DNA of 47,963 bases from Candidatus Saccharimonadota bacterium. Its GTDB lineage: Bacteria; Patescibacteriota; Saccharimonadia; Saccharimonadales; UBA4665. The number at the start of each line of letters is the position of its first letter. The stretch's first letter is position 1. The notes beneath the pieces are model-generated. The model was given only the letters and a program-made list of their open reading frames with translations. It searched no databases and was not told the DNA's origin. Shown piece after piece: positions 1-10,271 of this stretch. The position numbers and the translations under genes are program-made. The stretch spans positions 1-47,963 of the forward strand of contig JARIHC010000001.1 of the NCBI GenBank assembly GCA_029288485.1, read 5' to 3'.

Positions 1-478
<478 letters not shown>

Positions 479-689
479 GAATTTGACTGTTTACTGATGT
501 CCAGCTCCCTCGCAGAGAACTGGATAAAACATTGTCAAAATGAACTGACGTTGATAGCTTACCCGAAGGTAAACTATCCGCAACCGAGGCCGTGGAGCCC
601 TGGTTGCAAGATTCGCACTACTTAGTTTTTAACGTACTTACGACTTTTAAAGACACTTTAAGCAAGCACCCCGTCAAGACGTTCATACC
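479..689 (-). other. rRNA leader region, no gene
   Basis: Untranslated stretch between the rRNA promoters and the 16S 5' end. It contains inverted repeats that could fold in the precursor: GCAACC at 580-585 with GGTTGC at 602-607, and a TCCAG/CTGGA pair near 501-525. These are plausible processing or antitermination elements, but I cannot assign them to a known motif. No coding region is convincing here. Confidence 0.5.
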
Positions 690-719
690 ATCATACCTCA
701 GCTTAACCCTTTTGGTCAA
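690..719 (-). promoter_or_regulatory. rRNA promoter P2
   Basis: On the minus strand TTGACC (719-714), 18 bp, TATGAT (695-690). This near-consensus sigma-70 promoter sits about 210 nt upstream of the 16S 5' end and would give a leader of about 205 nt. Confidence 0.65.
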
Positions 720-746
720 GGGGTAAATTGGCAGTAATAGATGTAA

Positions 747-755
747 TTATAACAA
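747..755 (-). promoter_or_regulatory. rRNA promoter P1 (extended -10)
   Basis: Minus-strand TGTTATAAT, a perfect extended -10 element, just downstream of the stop codon of the gene ending at 772. There is no good -35 at 17 bp. It would act as the upstream member of a tandem rRNA promoter pair. Confidence 0.45.
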
Positions 756-771
756 CTGCTGTATGTATCCC

Positions 772-1257
772 TTAGGCGTTGGGTAGTTGGTGTTTAGTTC
801 CAAATACAAGATAAGAGTAGAGAGTGGCGCTGTTAATACCGGCCATGATGTGCTGCAATTCTGCTTCTGGATCTTCTGTAATTCGTTGTATTACAGCTTC
901 GTAGAATGCCGCTGTGCCGTTTTGGAACCTGTTTTCTGCTTCAACTCTCTCCCAGGCTGAAGCCCAACCTCGATGATCAAATCGGTCGGAATAAACATAA
1001 TGTAAACCGTCAACTTCTTCGCCGCCAAATGGTGTTTCTTCCAGCTCTACCCCTTTCACTAGAAAAATAGTACGAGCTTTATAATCAGGATACCCAAACC
1101 GTTTATCAGAGTATGAAGGATTTAAATATACAGGTGATATGACGCGATTTTTGTCATTCACAACCGGCACATCAGCATTTCTAACAGTGTTGCCTGTCGA
1201 ATCAACAAGTAAATGACCGTCAATTGAGCTTAACTTCTCGCCGCTTAACTCTCTCAT
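772..1257 (-). CDS. Hypothetical protein, 161 aa
   Basis: A soluble, mildly acidic protein with no signal peptide or membrane segment. I do not recognise a family. The middle is rich in Tyr and Asp (residues about 45-100) and the C-terminal third looks helical. The start is supported by a promoter (TTGCTT, 17 bp, TATAAT) whose -10 ends 8 nt before the ATG, so the mRNA should be almost leaderless. It lies between the gyrA terminator and the rRNA promoters and is transcribed in the same direction as both. Its location next to gyrase and rRNA genes gives no clear clue to function. Confidence 0.7.
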   Translation of the reverse strand: MRELSGEKLSSIDGHLLVDSTGNTVRNADVPVVNDKNRVISPVYLNPSYSDKRFGYPDYKARTIFLVKGVELEETPFGGEEVDGLHYVYSDRFDHRGWASAWERVEAENRFQNGTAAFYEAVIQRITEDPEAELQHIMAGINSATLYSYLVFGTKHQLPNA

Positions 1258-1265
1258 GAAACATG

Positions 1266-1294
1266 ATTATACATACTTTTTATGGTAAAAGCAA
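1266..1294 (-). promoter_or_regulatory. Promoter of the 161-aa gene
   Basis: Minus strand TTGCTT (1294-1289), 17 bp, TATAAT (1271-1266), then 8 nt to the ATG at 1257. It overlaps the T-tract side of the gyrA terminator, so one gene ends where the next begins. Confidence 0.65.
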
Positions 1295-1317
1295 GCAGGC
1301 TACTTTTTAGCCTGCTT
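1293..1317 (-). terminator. Intrinsic terminator of gyrBA
   Basis: AAGCAGGCTA, 5-nt loop, TAGCCTGCTT on the minus strand, followed by GCTTTT. The 10-bp stem starts inside the last codons of gyrA and includes its TAG stop (1300-1302). Confidence 0.8.
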
Positions 1318-4014
1318 GGAACTGGTTGAAGGTTTTTTAGGCTTGGCCACTGGCTTGGTTGGCTTGGCTGGTTTAGTTGGCTCGGCTTTAGAATCGTCTT
1401 TTACAAGTTCTGCCTGGGAAGTGGCGGAATTATTTTCTTCAACCTCGTCGTCGCCCTCTTCGTTTTTGTCGACTAGAGCCAGCGAGACGACCTCGTCGCC
1501 ATCGTTAAGGCGCATGATACGCACACCCTGCGTTGCCCGGCCGAGCGCTGGAATATCTTTGAGACCTAAGCGGATAGTCTGGCCATTGCGGCTAATAATG
1601 ATGACTTCTTGGCTGTCGCCCTCGTCTAAGCGATTGACGCCGATCAGCTCGCCGGTTTTATCGTTAACCACGGCTGAACGGATGCCGACGCCGCCGCGGG
1701 CATGAGGCGTAAACTGGTCGATGCTGGTACGCTTACCGTAGCCGTATTTGCTGATGACGAAGATGTCGCTACCCTTCTCCACTATATCCATGCCAATAAC
1801 TTTATCGCCGGGGCGCAAACGGATGCCGCGGACGCCGCGGGCCACGCGGCCCATCGGCCGGGCGCCTTTTTCATGGAAACGGATAGCCTGCCCTTGTGAA
1901 GTGCTAATAACTACCTCGTCTTCGCCGGTGGTCATGCGGATCCACTTGAGCTCATCGCCATCATCTAGGCGAATGGCTATAAGGCCGCTTTGGCGGACGT
2001 TTTTGTACTGCTCAAATGGCGTCTTTTTAACCGTGCCGCGAATGGTACACATGATGAGATTCTGGGCGCTGTCCGTCTTAGAGATGTTTATGACGCTGCT
2101 TACAGTCTCTTCTGGCTGCAATTGTAGTAGATTGACGATGGCCACGCCCTTGGCGTTCAGAGAGGCCGCAGGTACTTCGTAAGTCTTGATCCGGAAAACT
2201 CTGCCCTTGTTGGTGAAGAACAGCAGGAAGTCGTGCGTCGAAGCGTTGACGACGTGCTCAATAACGTCCTCCTCGCGGGTGGCCATGCCGCGGCGGCCTT
2301 TGCCGCCGCGGCCCTGGCGCTTGTACTCGGCAATCGGGCTGCGCTTGATGTAGTTGGCAGCAGTCAGCGTGACAACTACTTGCTCGTCCGCAATCAAATC
2401 TTCGTCGCTCATTTTGCCTAGTTCTGATGGCACAACTTTTGTGCGGCGTTCATCACCATACTGTTTTTTGAGTTCCAGGAGCTCGTCCTTAATAATCTTA
2501 CGGATTTTCTTTTCGTCGGCCAATATACCCTCTAGCTCAGCAATTAACTTCTTAAGTTCAGCTAGCTCGTCTTCAATCTTTTTGCGCTCCAGGCCAGCCA
2601 GCGTGCGCAGCTGCATCGCCAAAATAGCTTTGGCTTGGATCTCACTTAGCTTGAATTTCTTGATAAGGTTGGCTTGGGCTTCTTCTGTAGTATCAGATTT
2701 ACGTATAGTGTCTATAACGGCGTCTATGTTGTCTAGAGCGGTCTTAAGGCCTTCTAGTACGTGAGCGCGCTCGCGGGCCTTCTTAAGTTCAAACTCGGTG
2801 CGGCGGCGCACTACAACAGCCCGGTGCTTAATATGTTCGCTAATGATGTCTGTGAGCCCCAGTACGCGCGGCTGAATGCCGTCTACCAGCGCCATCATAT
2901 TAAAGTGGAAGCTCTGCTGCAGCGGTGTCATTTTATACAGCTGGTTTAGCAGTTTTTTGGGATATGCATCCTTTTTAAGATCAATGACTATGCGCACGTG
3001 ACCGCGGGCCGTCTCGTCGCGCAGGTCGCTGATACCGGTCAATTTTTTGTCGCGTACGAGATCGGCAATTTTAAGTAGCAGCGTTTCTTTATTAAGCGCA
3101 TAGGGAATTTCGGTGATGACAATTTGGTGGCGGCCTTTGGCGCCCTCTACTACTTCGGCCACGCCGCGGGTCACGACGCCGCCACGGCCGGTAGCATAGG
3201 CGTTACGGATAGATTCTTTGCCATAGATGACGCCTCCGGTTGGAAAGTCCGGACCTTTAATATGCTCTATTAAATCGTCCAAGCTGGCTTCCGGATTATC
3301 TATCATGTGGACTTCGGCGTCGATCAGCTCACTTAGGTTATGGGGCGGGATATTCGTAGCCATACCAACGGCAATACCGAGTTGGCCATTTAAGAGCAAG
3401 TTAGGTAACTTGGCTGGCAGCACTGTTGGTTCCTGCGTAGTGCCGTCGTAGTTATCGCGGTAATCGACCGTTTCTTTGTCGATATCTGCCAATACTTCAT
3501 CGGCCAGACGAGCCATCTTGGCTTCTGTGTAGCGCATGGCGGCCGGCGGATCGCCGTCCATAGAACCGAAGTTACCCTGGCCGTTGACCAGCATGTAGCG
3601 CATGGACCACGGTTGAGCTAAACGTACCATGGCGTCATAGATAGATGAGTCGCCGTGCGGGTGGTATTTACCCATGACTTCACCAACGACATATGAGCTC
3701 TTGCGGTGGCGAGCCGTAGACCTAAGACCCATACCATCCATTCCGTACAAGATACGGCGATGGACAGGCTTGAGGCCATCGCGTACGTCCGGCAAAGCGC
3801 GGTCAATAATCACGCTCATGGAGTAGCGTAGATAGCTATCCTCCATGACAGTCTCCACAGTGCCGCGCTCCACCACGCGTGAATGCGAAAGATTAATTAC
3901 CTCGGTTTGCTGCGGTTGGGTAATCTGTTCGGGTTGGCTGGATTGATCAGACTGATCAGGAGCCTGGTCTTCTAGTGGTAGTTCAGCCGGTACATCGCTA
4001 TTGTCGTCTGCCAT
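1300..4014 (-). CDS. gyrA: DNA gyrase subunit A
   Basis: Catalytic breakage-reunion subunit of the A2B2 gyrase that introduces negative supercoils. After a 45-residue Gln/Glu-rich N-terminal extension comes the winged-helix core. The catalytic tyrosine is Tyr162 in AAMRYTE. The quinolone-determining region reads HPHGDSSIYD (residues 118-127), so the positions equivalent to E. coli Ser83 and Asp87 are Ser123 and Asp127, the drug-sensitive state. A GyrA-box (QGRGGKG) in the C-terminal beta-pinwheel marks it as gyrase rather than topoisomerase IV. A Lys/Pro-rich tail ends the 904-residue chain. It follows gyrB after 1 nt and is surely translated with it. An intrinsic terminator overlaps its stop codon. 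Confidence 0.98.
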   Translation of the reverse strand: MADDNSDVPAELPLEDQAPDQSDQSSQPEQITQPQQTEVINLSHSRVVERGTVETVMEDSYLRYSMSVIIDRALPDVRDGLKPVHRRILYGMDGMGLRSTARHRKSSYVVGEVMGKYHPHGDSSIYDAMVRLAQPWSMRYMLVNGQGNFGSMDGDPPAAMRYTEAKMARLADEVLADIDKETVDYRDNYDGTTQEPTVLPAKLPNLLLNGQLGIAVGMATNIPPHNLSELIDAEVHMIDNPEASLDDLIEHIKGPDFPTGGVIYGKESIRNAYATGRGGVVTRGVAEVVEGAKGRHQIVITEIPYALNKETLLLKIADLVRDKKLTGISDLRDETARGHVRIVIDLKKDAYPKKLLNQLYKMTPLQQSFHFNMMALVDGIQPRVLGLTDIISEHIKHRAVVVRRRTEFELKKARERAHVLEGLKTALDNIDAVIDTIRKSDTTEEAQANLIKKFKLSEIQAKAILAMQLRTLAGLERKKIEDELAELKKLIAELEGILADEKKIRKIIKDELLELKKQYGDERRTKVVPSELGKMSDEDLIADEQVVVTLTAANYIKRSPIAEYKRQGRGGKGRRGMATREEDVIEHVVNASTHDFLLFFTNKGRVFRIKTYEVPAASLNAKGVAIVNLLQLQPEETVSSVINISKTDSAQNLIMCTIRGTVKKTPFEQYKNVRQSGLIAIRLDDGDELKWIRMTTGEDEVVISTSQGQAIRFHEKGARPMGRVARGVRGIRLRPGDKVIGMDIVEKGSDIFVISKYGYGKRTSIDQFTPHARGGVGIRSAVVNDKTGELIGVNRLDEGDSQEVIIISRNGQTIRLGLKDIPALGRATQGVRIMRLNDGDEVVSLALVDKNEEGDDEVEENNSATSQAELVKDDSKAEPTKPAKPTKPVAKPKKPSTSSKQAKK

Positions 4015-4015
4015 T

Positions 4016-6019
<2,004 letters not shown>

Positions 6020-6042
6020 TTACTTTTGTCCCACTACTTAAC

Positions 6043-6071
6043 ATTATAGCCAATTTGGGCCGTCTTAACAA
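6043..6071 (-). promoter_or_regulatory. gyrBA promoter
   Basis: Minus strand TTGTTA (6071-6066), 17 bp, TATAAT (6048-6043), about 50 nt upstream of the gyrB start codon. Confidence 0.7.
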
Positions 6072-6085
6072 GTGCGCTACAAGGT

Positions 6086-9001
6086 CTATTGATCAGACTC
6101 GTTCTGGCGAAAACTGCCATCTCGATCTATAAAGATGGTATCGTCTTTGCCTGGCTGCAAGTCGGCAACATGCTCTTTTTTCTTGGCCGACGGAGCAGCT
6201 TGTTTTTTAGAATGATTCAGTTCTTGTTTTAATTCAGCGGCAATCTTGTCGACTTCGTTTTGAGCTAGTTCGTCGCTAGAGATATTTTTAGTTCCGGTTT
6301 TAGGCGGCGACGCAGTTGGCTTGGGGGTTGCTTGAGGTGCCGTAGCGGTTGGCGCAGCAGCGCTAGGTACCGGGCTTGGCGCCGGCGTACGGGTTGCTCT
6401 AGGGGCTGCAGCTGGCATAGCGCCAGTACCGCGCTTAGCTAGCCATTCGTCAAGGAAGGAGCCGCTGGGGCCCGGAGCAGCCGCAGGTTGCGCGCCGGCT
6501 GCGGCCGGACGAGCGTAAGGCGAAGCCCCCGTGCTGGCACCGGCCGGTCGTGCAGCCGGCGCGCGAGTAGCGATACGCTTGCCTATTTCTTTATCTACGA
6601 CCGCTCGCGGCTTGCCGTATTTGGCGGCGGCCAGCTGCTTCAAAGCATCTGCCAGGCGCGCGTTAGGCGTACCTAGCGAAGGCAATGTAGCCATACTGAA
6701 CGGCTGAGTTGGCACGCCGCCAATAAGCGTCCTGACGATAGTGTTGTAGTTGGGAACTCGCAGCAAATCGTCTTGATCAAAGATAGGCTGGAAGTAGCGA
6801 GTCAAAGCCTCGACATCATTCTGGCCAACGCGGAAGGCAACAATCGTACCCATATTGCCGAATACAGCATCACGGATTTCCTCCGTCAACTGAGTAGTAA
6901 ACTGGTTGGCTACGATCAAATTCAGGTGATACTTTCGGGCTTCGGACATGATCGTCGCAAACGAATCGGTTGAGAAGTTTTGGAACTCGTCAACGTATAG
7001 GCTAAAGTCGACGCGCTGATCCTCTGGTATATTGGCCCGACTCATGGCCGCCGCCTGGAATTTCATCACAAAGATCATACCCAAAAGCTTAGAGTTAAGA
7101 TCGCCGGTGCGGCCTTTACTCAAGTTAACAATCAGGATTTTTTTGTTGTCCATGATATCGCGCAGATCAAACGCACTCTTCGTTTGCCCAATTATATTGC
7201 GCATCATTTCGTTACTCAGAAAAGCGCCGAACTTACTGGTAAACCAGGCCGAAACTTCACCGGCTTCGTTGGACCTTTGCATGGCCGGGTACTGCTTAGT
7301 CCAGAAATTTCTTACGGTTGGGTCCGTGACGTGTTGTATTTTTTCTTTCAAAAATCCAGGGTCCCTAAACAACAACGGAATTTCTATAAATGTACCTCCA
7401 TTTGGGTCAGCCATAACAGCGAGCGCAGCGTTACGGAACATGTCTTCGTAACGCGGCCCCATTATGCCCTGATGTTGAGGATCATATAATTTATACAACA
7501 TATTTAAGACTTCCTGAATGATGAAATCTTTTTGATCGGCGCTATGAAATTCGAACAAATTTAAGCCCATCGGATAATCCATGTCAGCAGGACTAAAATA
7601 AATAACGTCTTCTGTTCGCTCCTTAGGCACCATAGCGAGTAACTTTTCGGCTGTGTCGCCGTGCGGGTCTACAAAAGCAAAGCCGCCACCGCTTAACATA
7701 TCTTGGAGAGCCAAGTTCTCTAAAAAGGTTGATTTACCTGTACCGGTCTGTCCGACTACGTACATGTGCCGCTGGCGGTCTTGCAGACTGACGCGGATAG
7801 GTTTTTTGGCGCCGCGAAAGACGTTGTAGCCTAGCAGCAAGCCCTCGGACGGAATATTGCGTGGGCCGTCTACCTGTTTGGAGTCCTGGCGCTGCAGTTG
7901 CGACGTTGGAATGCTGCGTTGATCCGGAAAGTGAAACAACGTCGCCAACTCTACCGAGTTTAAGATGTTTTTATTATGCTCAGGCGGCATAAAACGCATA
8001 ATGTAGGAGGTAATTAACTCTTCGGTATCTTTAGCTGGAGTATACTTGAAACCGTTACGGCCCGGAGCATCATACAGCGAAAAGCTAGCGATTAAATTAG
8101 CCAAGATGGCCTGCGCCCGTTGGCTAACATTGGAGGATACGACTATTCTGATAGCCACTTCATAGCCTGGATGCCGGGTTTTTTCATCAATAGCATCCAG
8201 AGTTGACTGCTCTAGATTAGATAGCTCAGGTTTCTTAGACTCGCCATCCTTACCGCCGCCCTCCGGCGGCTTAACAAAGGCTGTGGCTACATTTTTCATA
8301 AGGTCGCCGGTAAACAAAGCCTTGTCGCCCCCCTTGCGCTTACGGCCGGCGAGAGATGACGCTGTCTTACGCCAGCCAGGGTTGGCGGGCCGCATTAATA
8401 TCTGCACACCGGCGCCGTCTTCTTTACCGAGAGTAGACATCGCATTCAAAAGTGCCTGCATGGCATCACGTTTAATATCTTGATAAGTGGCTATGGGGTA
8501 AGCAAACGGCTCTTTCAGGGATAACTCTCCGCCCAGAGTACCGCTTGTCTTGCCTACCTGGTTAAAAATATTGTGTTCAGCAACTTCTTCCAGCTGAGCT
8601 GCAGGATAGGCGCTAACTACAGCCTGCTTGACCACCTCAACCATGCTAACCGGAACTGCCGCGTAGAAGTAAACAAAGCCCTGGGTGCCTACAATCTCAA
8701 AGGCAAAGTGGCGCTGGCCGTAAAAACCACGTTTGAAGTTTTTCTCGAAGGTACTGGCGATAATGTTGTAAATTGTTTGGGCTTTGCTGATGGTCTCTTC
8801 GGTAACATCGCGGGTATCACGAGCGCCAACCTCTATATCGTCGCTAGGCGGCGGCAGGTGTATGAATAACGGGACAAACTTTAAGCCGCGTTCGTAGTTT
8901 TTTTGATCACGATATACCTTGCGAGTCTGAATAAAAACAAATGGCCCAACAGTCATAACTACGATCAAGAGCAGTATAAAGATGATGATAAGAGCTGTCA
9001 T
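6086..9001 (-). CDS. Membrane-anchored VirD4/TraD-like conjugation-type ATPase, 971 aa
   Basis: An N-terminal transmembrane helix (residues 1-25) leads into a roughly 350-residue N-terminal region and then a RecA-like motor with Walker A GQTGTGKST (417-425) and Walker B LYVDEFQNF (668-676). The order and the VDPHGD motif (444-449) fit the type IV secretion coupling ATPase superfamily (VirD4/TraD/TraG, HerA-FtsK fold). Residues 805-905 are Ala/Pro-rich and disordered, followed by a charged, possibly coiled-coil end. It should sit on the inner face of the membrane and move DNA or protein. It is last in a run with two small upstream genes (4-nt gap to the first). No relaxase or other conjugation genes are present in the window, so a cell-surface or DNA-transport role is only inference. 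Confidence 0.85.
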   Translation of the reverse strand: MTALIIIFILLLIVVMTVGPFVFIQTRKVYRDQKNYERGLKFVPLFIHLPPPSDDIEVGARDTRDVTEETISKAQTIYNIIASTFEKNFKRGFYGQRHFAFEIVGTQGFVYFYAAVPVSMVEVVKQAVVSAYPAAQLEEVAEHNIFNQVGKTSGTLGGELSLKEPFAYPIATYQDIKRDAMQALLNAMSTLGKEDGAGVQILMRPANPGWRKTASSLAGRKRKGGDKALFTGDLMKNVATAFVKPPEGGGKDGESKKPELSNLEQSTLDAIDEKTRHPGYEVAIRIVVSSNVSQRAQAILANLIASFSLYDAPGRNGFKYTPAKDTEELITSYIMRFMPPEHNKNILNSVELATLFHFPDQRSIPTSQLQRQDSKQVDGPRNIPSEGLLLGYNVFRGAKKPIRVSLQDRQRHMYVVGQTGTGKSTFLENLALQDMLSGGGFAFVDPHGDTAEKLLAMVPKERTEDVIYFSPADMDYPMGLNLFEFHSADQKDFIIQEVLNMLYKLYDPQHQGIMGPRYEDMFRNAALAVMADPNGGTFIEIPLLFRDPGFLKEKIQHVTDPTVRNFWTKQYPAMQRSNEAGEVSAWFTSKFGAFLSNEMMRNIIGQTKSAFDLRDIMDNKKILIVNLSKGRTGDLNSKLLGMIFVMKFQAAAMSRANIPEDQRVDFSLYVDEFQNFSTDSFATIMSEARKYHLNLIVANQFTTQLTEEIRDAVFGNMGTIVAFRVGQNDVEALTRYFQPIFDQDDLLRVPNYNTIVRTLIGGVPTQPFSMATLPSLGTPNARLADALKQLAAAKYGKPRAVVDKEIGKRIATRAPAARPAGASTGASPYARPAAAGAQPAAAPGPSGSFLDEWLAKRGTGAMPAAAPRATRTPAPSPVPSAAAPTATAPQATPKPTASPPKTGTKNISSDELAQNEVDKIAAELKQELNHSKKQAAPSAKKKEHVADLQPGKDDTIFIDRDGSFRQNESDQ

Positions 9002-9005
9002 AGAG

Positions 9006-9428
9006 TTATTTGCTTACTTTAATAATCTTGTTGTAACGCTGCTTCATATAGTCGGCCTTTACCACCGTTAATTCTTCACTTTGCCGATATGGGTCGTTCC
9101 TAGTTCGTTCCACTATTTGTTTAGCTTTATTAACCCACACCTTCTCAATATCATCGTCGTCATCTGTAATTGTAGCAGTGGCTGCAGCCGGCGAAGCCCC
9201 GTTTTGCTGAATAGTCTGGGTTGGAACAGGCACGGGAATAGCTGCTTGTGTTGCCTGCCCAGCCGCCGGCTGCGGTGCGGCTGCTCTAGGAGCGGCTTCC
9301 GGGGCCGACGGCGGCCCCTGTTCTGGAGACTGCGATAACGCTTCTTGGCCTACGCCAGGGGCCGCCGCCCGTTCAGCAACCGGCGGCGGCAAATTTATAC
9401 CCGATGTTTGATTAGGCGACGCATTCAT
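9006..9428 (-). CDS. Hypothetical Pro/Ala-rich protein, 140 aa
   Basis: The first 90 residues are low-complexity Pro, Ala and Gln, like the disordered tail of the ATPase encoded downstream. Residues about 92-140 are charged and probably helical (DDDDIEKVWVNKAK, KADYMKQRYNKI). It is unrecognised as a family. The gene stops 4 nt before the ATPase start, so the two are almost certainly co-translated and the protein may be a partner or adaptor of the ATPase. That function is inferred only from the pairing and shared composition. Confidence 0.75.
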   Translation of the reverse strand: MNASPNQTSGINLPPPVAERAAAPGVGQEALSQSPEQGPPSAPEAAPRAAAPQPAAGQATQAAIPVPVPTQTIQQNGASPAAATATITDDDDDIEKVWVNKAKQIVERTRNDPYRQSEELTVVKADYMKQRYNKIIKVSK

Positions 9429-9477
9429 GCTGTCTATTATAGACTACAACCGCTCAGGTATGCCAGTTACAGCAAAG

Positions 9478-9858
9478 CTACGATAACGGCGCTCGGACGG
9501 CTTTCTCGCCACGGCCGTAAGATACGTATAAATAAGTAAGCAGCACAAACGGTAATAGCACCAGTACATCGCGCGGGCTTAGTTCGCCGATAGACTGCAG
9601 AGCAATCAACCCACCGAATAAACTGGTAGCAATTCTTGCCAACCGGCGCAACTGTTTACTGGGCATCAAGCCGTACCAGCTGGCCAGCTTAAGCAACCCT
9701 AGAGATAAAGCGTAAACGTTCGCAATCAGCAGCAAAAAGCCGATAATTAACACTAGCGACGGCGCACTATCAGGATTCCAGGCGCCAAAAACTATAGCAT
9801 CACCCACTATCAGACTGGCGAATAATGACTTATGAAGGCGTGAGACTTTTTTTATCAT
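9478..9858 (-). CDS. Small integral membrane protein, 126 aa
   Basis: About four hydrophobic segments (residues 13-26, 32-56, 72-90, 92-112) separated by short loops with basic ends, and a basic N-terminus (MIKKVSRLHKS). No family is recognised. It is first in the three-gene run ending with the VirD4-like ATPase (49-nt gap to the next gene), and it lies just downstream of a structured RNA on the same strand, which may form its 5' region. It might be a membrane partner of the ATPase, but this is inference from order alone. Confidence 0.65.
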   Translation of the reverse strand: MIKKVSRLHKSLFASLIVGDAIVFGAWNPDSAPSLVLIIGFLLLIANVYALSLGLLKLASWYGLMPSKQLRRLARIATSLFGGLIALQSIGELSPRDVLVLLPFVLLTYLYVSYGRGEKAVRAPLS

Positions 9859-9915
9859 AAATAAAATAACTATTTAGAAGCTGTAGCGGACTAAGAATTA
9901 AAGAAGAGTGATGGT

Positions 9916-10147
9916 GCCGGGGCGATAAATCCGCTCTGTTAAACATTACTATGTAGCGCTTATCGCCCAATCGGCTAAGACTGACCGCTCTATTGACCTG
10001 TAAGGTTATAGAGCGTTAGACGGATAGATTCCGTGAGGGTGTCAACGCTGGCACCCGATAATGTGTTCGTAAGCCCGATCCGGTTGCACCTGATCAGCCC
10101 CGCGAGGCTTCCAAATCTGAATTGTTGTTTTTGTTTTGGTGACTTAC
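9916..10147 (-). ncRNA. Structured RNA of unknown family (R1)
   Basis: The stretch 9859-10271 has no gene but holds this RNA. A strong promoter places the 5' end near 10147. The first nucleotides (complement of 10141-10148) pair with 10068-10075 (8 bp, one G-U). Further perfect helices are 10052-10056 with 10037-10041, 10030-10034 with 10020-10024, 10008-10015 with 9986-9993 (8 bp) and 9960-9968 with 9920-9928 (9 bp). The initial segment is A/C-rich and unstructured. There is no tRNA-like end or tag reading frame as in tmRNA, and no RNase P or SRP core. It may be an independent RNA or the leader of the membrane-protein gene starting at 9858; no U-tract terminator was found. Confidence 0.55.
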
Positions 10148-10153
10148 GTTTTT

Positions 10154-10183
10154 AATCTAGCACGAACGCCGCAAAATGTCAAT
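10154..10183 (-). promoter_or_regulatory. Promoter of RNA R1
   Basis: Minus strand TTGACA (10183-10178), 18 bp counted to TAGATT (10159-10154), preceded by TGC (extended -10). It is one of the strongest-looking promoters in the window. Confidence 0.7.
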
Positions 10184-10235
10184 CCTCTTATGCTTTTTTG
10201 TGAGTGTGTTGTACTATTTAACACCTTGAAGTGCA

Positions 10236-10264
10236 TTTACAGCACGTTTTAAATATGGTACTGT
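10236..10264 (+). promoter_or_regulatory. Promoter of the helicase-sigma gene
   Basis: TTTACA (10236-10241), 17 bp ending in TGG, TACTGT (10259-10264), then exactly 7 nt to the ATG. There is no Shine-Dalgarno sequence, so a leaderless mRNA is predicted. A TATACA overlapping the start codon is an alternative -10. The promoter is divergent from that of RNA R1. Confidence 0.5.
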
Positions 10265-10271
10265 TATACAT

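Noticed and set aside
1316-2949. ORFs on the plus strand opposite gyrA
   Set aside because: They are low-complexity antisense frames of a highly conserved gene and show no start signals.
9916-10147. R1 as tmRNA
   Set aside because: The minus strand contains GGGGCTGAT like a tmRNA 5' end, but there is no T-arm GGTTCGA, no matching 3' acceptor strand and no tag reading frame ending in Ala codons.
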